The translations under genes and the position numbers were made by a program. A DNA stretch of 42,373 bases from an uncultured Lachnospiraceae bacterium (GTDB lineage Bacteria; Bacillota; Clostridia; Lachnospirales; Lachnospiraceae), in NCBI GenBank assembly GCA_947174495.1, contig CAMWJC010000022.1, forward strand, positions 1 through 42,373. Reading direction: 5' to 3'. Positions 25,924 through 35,474 of the stretch are shown in pieces. The notes under the pieces were generated by a model. That model saw nothing but the letters and a program-made list of their open reading frames with translations, was not told the origin of the DNA and searched no databases. Position 1 is the stretch's first letter; the number at the start of each line of letters is the position of its first letter.

Positions 25924-26802
25924 CTACAGATACTTCTCCCTAACAAGCTGGGCGATTGTTTCCTGATCCAAAAAGGGAATGATGGGACTGATTGCTTTGA
26001 TTCCATCCTTCTCCAGCGTATCCTTTGCAAGTCTGGTGAGATAACCTCGATCCAGGAAGGGCGCCAGATCTTCCAGACCTCGCATGCCGTTTCGCTCGTA
26101 CTCCCTCTGGGCAATGGCCTGTTTGCTCTCCTGTGACAGAAATGGCATAAAATCCTCCACTTCCCCCACTCCTTCTTTCTCATAAATTTTCAGTGCCAGC
26201 CTGCCCGCAGCCTCCCGGGCAAGAAAGGGCAGTAAATCACTTATAACTCCATACTCTCCTGCTTCCGCCAGCTTGTCCGCGATCTGCTCCAGCACCTGGC
26301 GGCTGACAAAGGGGGCGATGTCATCCAGATTTTCCCGTTCTGTGGAATCAGCGTATTTCAGTGCCAGTTCATCCACCAAATCTTTGCCAATAAAGGGCAG
26401 AATATCCTCAATATCATGAAGGCTGGGAAGGGGCTTATCCTGAGTCAGCTTTGCAAATCCTTCGTCCATTTGATCTGGCAGAAGCAGCGGCGCCGCTTCC
26501 GCCAGTTCTTCCATGGTCACCGGGTTCGTTTCCATATATTGTTCCAGATCGCCTTTTGCGGCACTGCGCAGCAACCCGGAAGCATCTCCCAAAAGGTCGT
26601 CCGTAGTTACATTAAAAATCTGTGCCAGCTCCGGCAGTTTGCTAATATCCGGCATGGTGTTGCCTCTTTCCCAGTTGGAGACGGCCTGGAAGCTGATTCC
26701 CAGCTTGTCCGCCAGTTCCATCTGAGTCATATTTTGTTTTTTGCGAAGTTCCGATATTCTCCTGCCGGTTTGGTTCATGTTGAATGTAAATCTTTGATCC
26801 AT
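25924..26802 (-). CDS. XRE regulator with C-terminal helical repeats
   Basis: The 292-residue protein has an XRE/Cro helix-turn-helix (residues 12-70, with QMELADKLGISFQAVSNWE) followed by five or six degenerate repeats of about 28-35 residues from about 105 to the end. Their core reads I-x-D-h-h-P-F-h, then x-x-L-A (for example DIEDILPFIGKDLVDELALKY and VEDFMPFLSQES). The repeats probably form a solenoid of helices for protein binding or ligand sensing. ATG 26802 follows GGGAGG, and a GC-rich GCCCGC/GCGGGC hairpin sits just upstream. A similar repeat tail occurs in the M56 protein at 36353-38611. Confidence 0.82.
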   Translation of the reverse strand: MDQRFTFNMNQTGRRISELRKKQNMTQMELADKLGISFQAVSNWERGNTMPDISKLPELAQIFNVTTDDLLGDASGLLRSAAKGDLEQYMETNPVTMEELAEAAPLLLPDQMDEGFAKLTQDKPLPSLHDIEDILPFIGKDLVDELALKYADSTERENLDDIAPFVSRQVLEQIADKLAEAGEYGVISDLLPFLAREAAGRLALKIYEKEGVGEVEDFMPFLSQESKQAIAQREYERNGMRGLEDLAPFLDRGYLTRLAKDTLEKDGIKAISPIIPFLDQETIAQLVREKYL

Positions 26803-27056
26803 TTTTACCTCCCGCCCGCCCAAGCGGGCATCTTCTATTTAATTGCTTTTGTCTCAGGCCTGTAGCATTATTTAACCACACTCCGTCCAAAATAACTATC
26901 AATTTCTTCTTGAATCGGACAAAAATAAGATTTTGTGGAAATTCAAGCAGCAATTGAAACGAACATAATTTCATGCAAGTGCAATTGTAAGCCTTTCTTT
27001 TTTCGATGATCTGTGAGAAAATAGGGAAGTACGAGGAAAATGAAAGGAAATTATCT

Positions 27057-27542
27057 ATGGCCAAGAGTAAAGAAATTAAAACCAATGCAATGCGCATACT
27101 GGAAAGAGAAAAGATTCCTTTCAAGCATTACACCTATGAGTGTGATGAGTTCGTGGATGGATTGCAGATTGCGGACAAGCTTTCACTTCCTTATGAGAAG
27201 GTATACAAAACGCTGGTGACTCAGGGAAGCAGCAAAAATTATTTTGTATTTGTCATTCCGGTAGCGGAGGAGCTTGATCTGAAGAAAGCAGCAAAGAGCG
27301 TGGGAGAAAAGTCTGTGTCCATGATCCATGTGAAGGATATCAATGGGATCACGGGATATATCCGCGGTGGGTGTACAGCTATTGGGATGAAAAAGCAGTA
27401 TGTGACCAGATTGGATCAGTCTGCCAAAGGGAAGGAAGCCATCATTATAAGCGGCGGGCGGATTGGTTCCCAGATCGAACTTGCACCGGAGGATTTTCTT
27501 CTGGCGTGCAGGGGAGAATATGGAGATATTATAGTGTCATAG
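27057..27542 (+). CDS. ybaK: YbaK/EbsC-type aminoacyl-tRNA deacylase
   Basis: The 161-residue protein belongs to the YbaK/ProX editing family, which hydrolyses mischarged Cys-tRNA(Pro). Visible family features are the segment YEKVYKTLV with the conserved lysine near residue 46, the VIPVAEELDLKKAAK core, and GYIRGGCTAIGMKK. Length is normal. An AAAGGAAA site precedes ATG 27057; the upstream in-frame ATG at 27006 is less likely. It appears monocistronic or weakly linked to the following genes. Confidence 0.9.
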   Translation: MAKSKEIKTNAMRILEREKIPFKHYTYECDEFVDGLQIADKLSLPYEKVYKTLVTQGSSKNYFVFVIPVAEELDLKKAAKSVGEKSVSMIHVKDINGITGYIRGGCTAIGMKKQYVTRLDQSAKGKEAIIISGGRIGSQIELAPEDFLLACRGEYGDIIVS

Positions 27543-27620
27543 GTTTATCTTTGCGGACAAAGAGACAAGATAATGGGTATATTTAATAGAATATTAGTAT
27601 GACTATAGGAGTCAAAAGGT

Positions 27621-27830
27621 ATGAATAGTATGTCACAAATCAATATGCAGAAGAAACAGGAACGGAAAAGGGAAAAACTGGAACGCAAGAAAGAAAAGCT
27701 CAGGAGAAAGCGATGGAAACGGATCAATTCCCGAATTGAGCGTGGAATTGTATTTTTGGCAGCGATAGTATTTGGTGTCAGTGTATTGTTGGAGATTGAT
27801 GAGGCGAGGAAGGGGAATCACCATGAGTGA
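27621..27830 (+). CDS. Small basic single-pass membrane protein
   Basis: The 69-residue protein has a very basic, coiled-coil-like N-terminal part (residues 10-40, dominated by Lys, Arg and Glu) and one membrane helix (about 42-59). AGGAG lies upstream of ATG 27621; a second ATG at 27630 is possible. Its stop overlaps the start of mtnA by 8 bp, indicating translational coupling. The function is unknown. Confidence 0.6.
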   Translation: MNSMSQINMQKKQERKREKLERKKEKLRRKRWKRINSRIERGIVFLAAIVFGVSVLLEIDEARKGNHHE

Positions 27831-28920
27831 AAAAAGTATTCTGGATTATGAAACCGTAGAATTGGATGATAATGACAATAGTGTCGTAATTGTTGACCAG
27901 ACAAGGCTCCCGGGAAAGACGGAGCTTATTAAGCTTCATACGGCGCAGGAAATATGGGATGCGATTTATCTGCTGAAGGTGCGCGGTGCACCGGCAATCG
28001 GCGTGGCGGCGGCTTTCGGTATTTATGTGCTGGCCAAAGAAATTGCGGGAAAAATCGACAGCGACAACGAGCTTGACCGCTTTTATGAAGAGTTCCAAAA
28101 GCAAAAGGATTATTTAAATTCTGCCCGTCCTACAGCGGTCAATCTTTCATGGGCGCTGAACCGGATGGAACAGGTATGTCTCCGTGTGGGAAAGGAAACA
28201 AACAGTATCCCGGCAGTGCTCAGAGCGCTCCATGATGAGGCAGTGGAGATGAAAGAAGAGGACATCCGGGTGTGCCGTTCAATTGGGGAATATGGTCTTA
28301 GCCTGCTGAAGCCGGGGGACGGGATTCTTACCCATTGTAATGCGGGGCAGCTTGCCACCTGCAAATATGGAACCGCGACAGCTCCTATTTATCTGGGACA
28401 TGAGAAAGGGTATGGGTTCCATGTGTTTGCGGATGAGACAAGACCGCTTTTACAGGGAGCCAGACTGACGGCCTATGAGCTGCAGTCAGCAGGGATTGAT
28501 GTGACATTGATCTGCGACAATATGTCCGCAATGGTGATGAAGAATGGCTGGGTGAATGCCGTGTTTGTAGGTTGTGACCGGGTCGCGGCAAACGGGGATG
28601 CTGCGAATAAGATCGGAACTTCAGTGGTAGCGACAGTGGCAAAGCATTACGGGATTCCTTTTTATGTGTGCGCTCCAACCTCCACGATCGATTTGCATAC
28701 GCCAACCGGCAAAAAGATTAAAATTGAGCAGCGTCCGGCGGCGGAAGTGACGCAGATGTGGTATAAAGAGCGCATGGCGCCGGAAGGTGTGAAGGTGTTC
28801 AATCCTGCCTTTGACGTGACGGATCACGATCTGATCACTGCAATCATAACGGAGCATGGCATTGCAAGGGCGCCATATGAAAAATCTCTTGCGGACTTAT
28901 GTCAAAAGAAATGGAATTAA
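27823..28920 (+). CDS. mtnA: S-methyl-5-thioribose-1-phosphate isomerase
   Basis: The 365-residue eIF2B-like isomerase converts 5-methylthioribose-1-phosphate, or 5-deoxyribose-1-phosphate, to the ribulose form. It has [14 protein letters not shown] (about 53-66), the catalytic Cys172 in THCNAG and Asp252 in [10 protein letters not shown], and the family's NKIGT segment. AGGAAGGGG precedes ATG 27823. A MATE pump and a class II aldolase follow on the same strand. The aldolase would use the isomerase product, giving a DHAP shunt rather than the full methionine salvage pathway, of which no mtnB-E type gene is seen. Confidence 0.95.
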   Translation: MSEKSILDYETVELDDNDNSVVIVDQTRLPGKTELIKLHTAQEIWDAIYLLKVRGAPAIGVAAAFGIYVLAKEIAGKIDSDNELDRFYEEFQKQKDYLNSARPTAVNLSWALNRMEQVCLRVGKETNSIPAVLRALHDEAVEMKEEDIRVCRSIGEYGLSLLKPGDGILTHCNAGQLATCKYGTATAPIYLGHEKGYGFHVFADETRPLLQGARLTAYELQSAGIDVTLICDNMSAMVMKNGWVNAVFVGCDRVAANGDAANKIGTSVVATVAKHYGIPFYVCAPTSTIDLHTPTGKKIKIEQRPAAEVTQMWYKERMAPEGVKVFNPAFDVTDHDLITAIITEHGIARAPYEKSLADLCQKKWN

Positions 28921-28924
28921 AATA

Positions 28925-30274
28925 ATGAAAAAGAATATGAGGGAAAATAAGATTACGGAGGGCGTGATCTGGAAACAGTTGCTTTTCTTCTTTTTCCCCT
29001 TACTTTTAGGTACATTTTTTCAGCAGCTTTACAACACGGTTGATGCTGTGATCGTAGGGCGTTTCGTGGGAAGGGAAGCATTAGCGGCAGTAGGCGGAGC
29101 TGCTGCGATGATTGTCAATCTGTTTGTGGGATTTTTTACGGGAGTATCAACAGGGGCGACTGTGACGATTTCCCAGTTTTACGGCGGAGGCGGCAAAAAA
29201 CAGGTCAGGGAAGCCATTCATACGGCGATTGCCGTATCAATTGCGGCAGGGGCGGTTATTATGGCAATCGGGTTGATCTGGGCACCGGCAGCACTTGAAT
29301 GGATGAACACACCGATAGAAACCATGGCAGATTCTGTAATTTATATTAGGATTTATTTTTGCGGAATGATCGGAAATCTGATTTACAATATGGGTGCAGG
29401 AATTTTGCGGGCTATGGGAGATTCCAGGAGACCGTTGTACTTTTTGATTGCCAGCTGTTTGGTAAATATCGTGCTTGATATCTTCTTTGTAATTGTCTTA
29501 GGGTTAGGAGTGCTGGGAGTAGGGCTTGCAACGATTTTGTCACAGCTTTTCAGTGCGGTATTGGTATGTGTTTCATTAGGACGGCTTGAAGAGGATATGC
29601 GGCTTCGGCTTCGGGAAATCCGTTTTCACGGCTGGGTGGTCAAGAGAATCATCTCCATTGGTCTTCCGGCAGGGGCGCAGACCCTGACCTATTCCCTGTC
29701 CAATATGATCGTGCAGGCGGATGTGAATTATTTTGGAACGGCTACGGTGGCAGCCTGGACTGCTTATAGCAAGATTGATTCCGTTTTCTGGATGGTGATC
29801 AGCTCTTTTGGGATTGCAGTGACCACCTTTGTGGGTCAAAATTATGGAGCCGGACTCTACAAGCGGGTACGCAGCGGGGTACATCAGTGTCTGTTTATGA
29901 CAGTGATCGCAGCGCTTGCTATCAGCGGGGTATTGCTTCCGGCGGGAAAATTTCTTTTGGGCTTGTTTACAAAGGACCAGGAAGTGATTGTGATCGGAAT
30001 AGATATGATGAGGTTTTTAGTTCCTTTTTATATTACATATGTGTGCGTTGAGATTTTTTCGGGCGCTTTGCGGGGAATGGGAGATGCCTTGATTCCCATG
30101 TTGCTTAGTTTTGGCGGGATATGTGTGCTTCGGAGTGGATGGCTCCTGGCGGCGGTGCCTGTATGGAACAATATGAAAACGGTGATGTTCAGTTATCCCC
30201 TTACATGGATCGTGACATCAGTTTTGTTTGTCATTTATTATCGTATTTATGTTCGGCGCCATAAGATTGCGTAA
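28925..30274 (+). CDS. MATE-family efflux transporter
   Basis: The 449-residue protein has about 12 membrane helices in two similar halves with MATE-typical segments: the N-terminal LLLGTFFQQLYNTVDAVIVG (about 20-40) and, in the second half, ISIGLPAGAQTL. MATE proteins export cationic drugs or metabolites using Na+ or H+. The start is uncertain (28925 or 28937; neither has a strong ribosome site), consistent with coupling to mtnA 4 bp upstream. Its position between mtnA and the aldolase may link it to export of a by-product, but that is speculative. Confidence 0.9.
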   Translation: MKKNMRENKITEGVIWKQLLFFFFPLLLGTFFQQLYNTVDAVIVGRFVGREALAAVGGAAAMIVNLFVGFFTGVSTGATVTISQFYGGGGKKQVREAIHTAIAVSIAAGAVIMAIGLIWAPAALEWMNTPIETMADSVIYIRIYFCGMIGNLIYNMGAGILRAMGDSRRPLYFLIASCLVNIVLDIFFVIVLGLGVLGVGLATILSQLFSAVLVCVSLGRLEEDMRLRLREIRFHGWVVKRIISIGLPAGAQTLTYSLSNMIVQADVNYFGTATVAAWTAYSKIDSVFWMVISSFGIAVTTFVGQNYGAGLYKRVRSGVHQCLFMTVIAALAISGVLLPAGKFLLGLFTKDQEVIVIGIDMMRFLVPFYITYVCVEIFSGALRGMGDALIPMLLSFGGICVLRSGWLLAAVPVWNNMKTVMFSYPLTWIVTSVLFVIYYRIYVRRHKIA

Positions 30275-30305
30275 AAGGGAAAAAAGGAAGATAGGAGAGA
30301 ACAGT

Positions 30306-31034
30306 ATGTCAGGAAAATCAAAGCAAAAGAAGCAGGAGACGCAGTCTTTTATATCGGAAAAGAAGGCGAAGAAAGCTATTTTGGACATTGGACAGCGGAT
30401 GTATGTGAGGAATTTTGTTGCGGCAAATGACGGCAACATTTCTATCCGAACAGGTGAAAATGAAGTCTGGGCTACGCCTACGGGAGTTTCCAAAGGCTTT
30501 ATGAAAAAAAAGATGCTTGTGAAGGTGGACTTGGATGGAAAGGTGCTGGAAGGAACCTGTAAGCCATCTTCGGAACTAAAGATGCATCTTCGGGCCTATA
30601 AGGAAAACCCTGATATCCGGTCAGTCTGCCATGCGCATCCGCCAATCTGTACTTGCTTTGCCATCGCAGGGATTCCGCTGGATACGCCTGTACTGGCGGA
30701 AGCAGTGATCACACTGGGTAACGTACCGGTGGTGCCGTATGCGGAACTTGGCTCGAAAGAAGTGCCGGAGGTGATTGCTCCTTATTGCCATACCCACAAT
30801 GGGGTACTTCTGGCAAATCACGGCGCAGTAACCTGGGCGGAGGATGCTTACAGTGCCTATTACCGCCTGGAATCCATGGAGTATTATGCCAATATTCTGA
30901 TGCTGACCGAAAAAGTTATCGGAAAGCAAAACAAATTGACAAAGCAGCAGGTGGAAAGTCTTCTGGCTATGCGTGAAAAGTTTGGGATCACCAGAGGAGG
31001 CGTTCCCCAAATTCCGGATGAGGTGGAGCAATGA
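30306..31034 (+). CDS. Class II aldolase (FucA/AraD/MtnB-like)
   Basis: The 242-residue protein shows the class II aldolase/adducin fold: GNISIR near 43-48, catalytic Glu90 in SSELKMH, zinc ligands His109 and His111 in CHAHPP, and His172 in LLANHGAV. These match Glu73, His92, His94 and His155 of E. coli FucA. AGGAGA precedes ATG 30306; the upstream frame lies inside the MATE gene. With mtnA in the same cluster, its substrate is likely 5-deoxyribulose- or methylthioribulose-1-phosphate, split to DHAP and an aldehyde. Fuculose- or ribulose-phosphate remain alternatives. It overlaps the next ABC gene by 4 bp (ATGA). Confidence 0.9.
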   Translation: MSGKSKQKKQETQSFISEKKAKKAILDIGQRMYVRNFVAANDGNISIRTGENEVWATPTGVSKGFMKKKMLVKVDLDGKVLEGTCKPSSELKMHLRAYKENPDIRSVCHAHPPICTCFAIAGIPLDTPVLAEAVITLGNVPVVPYAELGSKEVPEVIAPYCHTHNGVLLANHGAVTWAEDAYSAYYRLESMEYYANILMLTEKVIGKQNKLTKQQVESLLAMREKFGITRGGVPQIPDEVEQ

Positions 31035-31687
31035 TAGAGATTTGCAACATTACCAAAAGGTTCGGAAACTTTACCTGCTTGGATCATGTGAACCTGACCA
31101 TCCCTGATGTGAGTATATATGGACTGGTGGGGGAAAACGGTGCGGGAAAGAGTACCCTTCTTCGATTGATTTCTGGTGTTTACCGCCCGGATGAGGGTGA
31201 AATCAAAATAGACGGAAAAGAGACTTCTCGTGTAGCAGCAAAGAAGGAAGTTTTTTATATGCCGGATCGTCAGCATTATGAGAGAAATGACACACCGCTG
31301 AGCATCGGAAGGTTTTATAGAAATTTTTATCCGGAATTCGCAATGGAAGAGTACCGCTATCTTCTGGAAAACTTCAGCCTTGATGAAAATGCGCTTGTGG
31401 ACTCTTTTTCCAAAGGAATGAAAAAGCAAATGTTCATTGCTGCGGCAATTTGTGCCAATACGAAATACCTTTTGTGCGATGAGGTATTTGACGGATTAGA
31501 TCCCCAGATACGAAAGACGGTCAATAAACTTTTGAAAAGTGCTGCGAACGGACGGAAGATGACAATTCTTATTGTTTCCCATTATATGGAAGAACTGGAT
31601 AAGATCTGTACGGAAAAAGGATTTCTCCATCGGGGCAGGATTCTGGCGCAGGAGGAATGGAACCGTCTGCTTGTGGAGGAGGCATAA
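31031..31687 (+). CDS. ABC transporter ATP-binding protein with degenerate signature
   Basis: The 218-residue ATPase has Walker A GENGAGKST (about 35-43), a Walker B LLCDEVFDGLD and a switch His (VSHYM). The usual LSGGQ signature reads FSKGMKKQM, a form seen in YtrB/bacitracin-type ABC-2 ATPases. It pairs with the membrane protein encoded 2 bp downstream. ATGA overlap with the aldolase means the transporter is cotranscribed with the mtnA cluster, though a shared function is unproven. Confidence 0.88.
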   Translation: MIEICNITKRFGNFTCLDHVNLTIPDVSIYGLVGENGAGKSTLLRLISGVYRPDEGEIKIDGKETSRVAAKKEVFYMPDRQHYERNDTPLSIGRFYRNFYPEFAMEEYRYLLENFSLDENALVDSFSKGMKKQMFIAAAICANTKYLLCDEVFDGLDPQIRKTVNKLLKSAANGRKMTILIVSHYMEELDKICTEKGFLHRGRILAQEEWNRLLVEEA

Positions 31688-31688
31688 G

Positions 31689-33638
31689 ATGGAGGGGTGG
31701 AAGAGATTTAGCGGTCTTTTAAAAGAGGACTTAAAAAGCAAACTCGGTATGATTGTGGCAGTCTGGTATGTGCTTGGAATGTTCTGCCTGCTGTTTTCCA
31801 TGAAAATGACCGTACCAACGGGGGAGATGCGAAGTCTTTATGTGGGGGCAGGGAATACCTCCTTTTTTGCGGCAACAATTATTATCGGCGTTATCATGGG
31901 GGCAGGAACATTCCGCTTTTTGTATTCGGAATCCAAAATAGATTTATATTTTGGACTGCCTTTTACAAGAAAGCAGCTATTTGCAGCAGGGCTGATAAAC
32001 AATTTCCTTATTTTTACAGTCCCGATGGTTCTTTGCAGGCTTCTCTTTTTCAGTATTTCTCTTTCTATGGGTTACAGTGAATATGAGAGCAGTGCCGTTT
32101 CCGTATGGGCGGGCTGTGTTGTGCTTGTGTTGGGATTTTTGTTTGTGATGAATCTTTCCATGCTGGCTTTTTTGTTGGCTCAGAATACCGGTTACCGGAT
32201 CGGGCTTTTGGTTTTGTTCCTGTTTGGACCGGGCACTGGTATCATGCTCTGGGAGAAAATGTTGAAAGCGCTGGTTCCTTCTTTTTACAGGTCGGAATTG
32301 CTGGAAATGCTAAAGGGGTATTTGTCTCCCCTTGCACTGTTTGGAAATGCGGCGGGAATCCATGAGTATGCAGATGGGGCATACTGGACGATGGAAAGCC
32401 ATCTGCCTTATCTTCTTTATCTGGCTGTGGCAGCAGTGATTCTTTCCTTAATAAATCTTGGAGTTTTTGCTATCCGCCCGGCGGAGCGAAGGAGCGGCAT
32501 GTTTACCTTCCGCTTTGCTGAATATCTGGTGAGATATAGCTGTATGGCGCTTGCCATCTTATGGTTTGTAAGCGGGTTGCAGGTGTTTTCTTCAGGCGGA
32601 AATTCCGCAGTGATTATGGCCATAGGAGTGCTGATCGGGGTGCCGGCGGTTCATGGACTATTAAATATGATAATTGCGTTTGACGCCAGAAAATTTCTGA
32701 CCGGAAGATGGCATCTATTGGCGGAGCTTTTGGTGATGGCGGTTTTGCTTGGCGGATTTAGCCTGTGGGGAAAAAGAGGCGGAGAAATACCTCCCAAGGA
32801 GAATGTGAAATCGGCAGCAGTTGTTCTGACAGCGCTTAGGAGCGGTGATGACAGTGACCAGATTTTGAGGAATATGCAGCTTACCGGAGAGGAACTTTTC
32901 GATGCCTATGATTGGCTTTGGACAGTTTCCGGGGAGAAAGCGGGAAGAGAAACTACCTATGAAGTCTTGGCGAAGTATGAGCTGCAGAATGGCAAAACGA
33001 AGTATTTCAAGTATCAGATTCCCTGGTATGCCCTGGATGAGTTTGAAAAGATTTATAATCAGAAAAGCTTTAAAGAGGGGACTTACGAAGCTCTTCGGAT
33101 GGATTCGCTTAAGTATGCCGAGGTGCAATGGACGAATGGACTGGAAAGCTATACGCTGGATTTGGATGAAGAGGAGCGTCAGAAGTTTTTAGAAATCTAC
33201 CAACAAGATCTGGAGAAACTTACCTTTGAGAAAATCTGTCAGCAAACACCCATTGGAAAGATTACCTTTGCTTCCACCAAGAATCAGGGAGATGTATCGG
33301 GTTATATATATCCGGGGTTTCATAAAGTGTTGACATATATGTCACAATTGGGAATTGATGCCGACAAGAAAGTCAGTGATTATGAATTGACGAAAATCGT
33401 TGTAGACAACTATATGTTTACAGATGGATTGCTTTATGATGTGCGATATTTGGAATCCGAAAAGATTATAACGGATCCTGGAAACATGACAGATATGTCA
33501 CAAACTCTTTTTGTGGAGGATTTTTGTGTGGATTCTCTTTTACATGCGATGAACCCTGATACGGAGTTTACAGTATATTACAGGGATTCGGCGGGAAGAA
33601 CAGTGAATAGTGTTAAATGCCTGGCACCGGCAAAGTAA
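31689..33638 (+). CDS. ABC-2 type permease with large C-terminal external domain
   Basis: The 649-residue protein has about eight membrane helices (about 20-400), followed by an extracytoplasmic region of about 240 residues (about 405-649) that resembles the DUF6449 domain I recall from Firmicutes ABC-2 permeases; that name is tentative. The start at 31689 lies 2 bp after the ATPase stop; a longer frame start at 31572 lies inside the ATPase gene. Substrate unknown; relatives of the ATPase act in antimicrobial-peptide or cell-wall stress responses. A terminator follows. Confidence 0.82.
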   Translation: MEGWKRFSGLLKEDLKSKLGMIVAVWYVLGMFCLLFSMKMTVPTGEMRSLYVGAGNTSFFAATIIIGVIMGAGTFRFLYSESKIDLYFGLPFTRKQLFAAGLINNFLIFTVPMVLCRLLFFSISLSMGYSEYESSAVSVWAGCVVLVLGFLFVMNLSMLAFLLAQNTGYRIGLLVLFLFGPGTGIMLWEKMLKALVPSFYRSELLEMLKGYLSPLALFGNAAGIHEYADGAYWTMESHLPYLLYLAVAAVILSLINLGVFAIRPAERRSGMFTFRFAEYLVRYSCMALAILWFVSGLQVFSSGGNSAVIMAIGVLIGVPAVHGLLNMIIAFDARKFLTGRWHLLAELLVMAVLLGGFSLWGKRGGEIPPKENVKSAAVVLTALRSGDDSDQILRNMQLTGEELFDAYDWLWTVSGEKAGRETTYEVLAKYELQNGKTKYFKYQIPWYALDEFEKIYNQKSFKEGTYEALRMDSLKYAEVQWTNGLESYTLDLDEEERQKFLEIYQQDLEKLTFEKICQQTPIGKITFASTKNQGDVSGYIYPGFHKVLTYMSQLGIDADKKVSDYELTKIVVDNYMFTDGLLYDVRYLESEKIITDPGNMTDMSQTLFVEDFCVDSLLHAMNPDTEFTVYYRDSAGRTVNSVKCLAPAK

Positions 33639-33652
33639 ATTGTGTCATAGAC

Positions 33653-33686
33653 AAAGTGCCGACAGCTTTTTGGCTGCCGGCACTTT
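33653..33686. terminator. Bidirectional terminator between the ABC-2 permease and metG
   Basis: AAAGTGCCGACAGC (33653-33666) pairs with GCTGCCGGCACTTT (33673-33686) with one mismatch around a T-rich loop. It serves both convergent genes. Confidence 0.85.
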
Positions 33687-33754
33687 CTTGTAATCTGATT
33701 TGCAATGTATATTCACATTTGTGTATTTACATTTGTGCATTCATATCTGTGGTA

Positions 33755-35377
33755 TTACACTTTTAATTTTGCAGTTTCTTCTTCTATCACCTTTTTATCA
33801 ATTCGCTGAAATAGAATTTCTATTTCAGGAAGCTGATATCCGGAAGGAACAGACTGATGTTCCCACTGATTGGTGATGTTCAGCCATCCGCAGATTTTTT
33901 TCGAGGAAAAAGGCAGGAACGGATAGAGGAGGACAGCTAAATTAGCGATGATCTGGACACATTGATAAAGAGCGTCTTTACAGTCATGCTCGTCAGTACT
34001 CCGGGTAATCCATGGCTGTCTGGTATCAAAAAATTTGTTTGCAGAGCGTATGAAGTTAAATAGCTCCTGCAGGGCATCTTTGAAAGCGCCTTTTTCGATC
34101 AGGCGTCCTATTGCCGGGTATAATGCTCCGATTTTGGCATTTAGTTCCGTATTCGGTGAGCCCTCCGGAATGATGCCGTCCCAATATTTGTTGATAAAGG
34201 ATAAAGAACGGTTGATGAAATTTCCATAGGCGCCCAATAATTCGCCGTTGTGGCTGTATACATAGTCGCGCCATGAGAAATCGGAATCCTTCTTTTCCGG
34301 ACCGTTTGCCAGGAAATAGTAGCGGATAGAGTCCGGTTCATAGTTCAGCAGCAGATCCTTTACCCAGATAGCATAGTTCTGACTGGTGGATATTTTCCGA
34401 CCTTCCAGAGTCAGATATTCGCTGGAAACGATTTGATCCGGTAAATGCCAGGAGGCGTCATTTCCGATTAAGAGCGCGGGCAGGATGATGGTGTGGAAGG
34501 GAATGTTGTCTTTTCCATGAACATAATAATGTTTGGAGTCTGGGCCCCAAAGGCTGGCAAAGTCACCATAGCTGTTATCGGCAGCAATCTTGCTTGCGGA
34601 CAAGTAACCTAACACATTCTCAGCCCAGATATAAATGGTTTTATTTTCATAGCCTTCCTTCGGCACAGGGATGCCCCAGTCCAGATCCCTCGTCAGGGCA
34701 CGGTCTCTCAATCCCTCATGGATATACTTTTGGGTAAAGGCTATGGCATTTTTTCTCCATGACGGGTGGGTGTCAACAAGTTCTGTCAGCTGTTTTTCCA
34801 GAGCGGAAATCGCAATATACAGGTGCTTGGAAGTACGGAAGCTGATTGGCCTGCCGCATATAGCGCATAGCGGTTCCAGCAGGTTTTCCGGCTCCAGTAC
34901 GGTTCCGCAGGTATCACACTGATCACCCCGGGCCTCATCCCCGCATTTGGGGCATTTCCCGATTACGAAGCGGTCTGCAAGGAATGTGCCGCACTCTTCA
35001 CAATATGCCTGTGGAACCTCCTTTTCATAAACATAAGGGCTCTCATAAAGCTTTTTGTGAAATTGTGTCACAAATTCTTTGTGCTCGGGAGAGGAGGTTT
35101 TGGTGTATACATCGTAACTGAATCCTAATTTCTGAAAGCATTCTTTAAATTCTTCGTGGTAATAATCGCTGATTTCCAAGGGCGGTTTTCCTTCCTTTTT
35201 GGCACGGATCGCAACCGGCGTTCCATGACAGTCGCTGCCGGAGACAAAATACACACGGTCACCGACCGCCCTGTGATATCTGGCTAATACATCGCCCGGG
35301 AGTAATCCCGCAATATGGCCTATGTGCAAAGAACCGTTGGCGTATACCCAGGCATTTCCAATTAAAACATTTCTCAT
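33755..35377 (-). CDS. metG: Methionyl-tRNA synthetase
   Basis: The 540-residue class I synthetase charges tRNA(Met). It starts with GNAWVYANGSLHIGH (HIGH box at about 18-21), has a zinc domain with four Cys-x2-Cys knuckles (about 124-177), the catalytic-domain sequence YVHGKDNIPFHT, and an anticodon-binding helical domain (about 380-510). The KMSKS loop reads KISTS (about 325), a known variant in a subgroup of MetRS. The C-terminal tRNA-binding domain of many bacterial MetRS is missing. AGGAG precedes the ATG. Expression is controlled by a T-box leader with an ATG specifier. Confidence 0.95.
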   Translation of the reverse strand: MRNVLIGNAWVYANGSLHIGHIAGLLPGDVLARYHRAVGDRVYFVSGSDCHGTPVAIRAKKEGKPPLEISDYYHEEFKECFQKLGFSYDVYTKTSSPEHKEFVTQFHKKLYESPYVYEKEVPQAYCEECGTFLADRFVIGKCPKCGDEARGDQCDTCGTVLEPENLLEPLCAICGRPISFRTSKHLYIAISALEKQLTELVDTHPSWRKNAIAFTQKYIHEGLRDRALTRDLDWGIPVPKEGYENKTIYIWAENVLGYLSASKIAADNSYGDFASLWGPDSKHYYVHGKDNIPFHTIILPALLIGNDASWHLPDQIVSSEYLTLEGRKISTSQNYAIWVKDLLLNYEPDSIRYYFLANGPEKKDSDFSWRDYVYSHNGELLGAYGNFINRSLSFINKYWDGIIPEGSPNTELNAKIGALYPAIGRLIEKGAFKDALQELFNFIRSANKFFDTRQPWITRSTDEHDCKDALYQCVQIIANLAVLLYPFLPFSSKKICGWLNITNQWEHQSVPSGYQLPEIEILFQRIDKKVIEEETAKLKV

Positions 35378-35474
35378 TGTAGTTCTCCTTTTAGTCAGTA
35401 AATTTAGATGTGATCACAAACGTATCCGTAAAATGTTTTGATTCCGTTTAGTACGGGGATATCAATTTGGTCAT

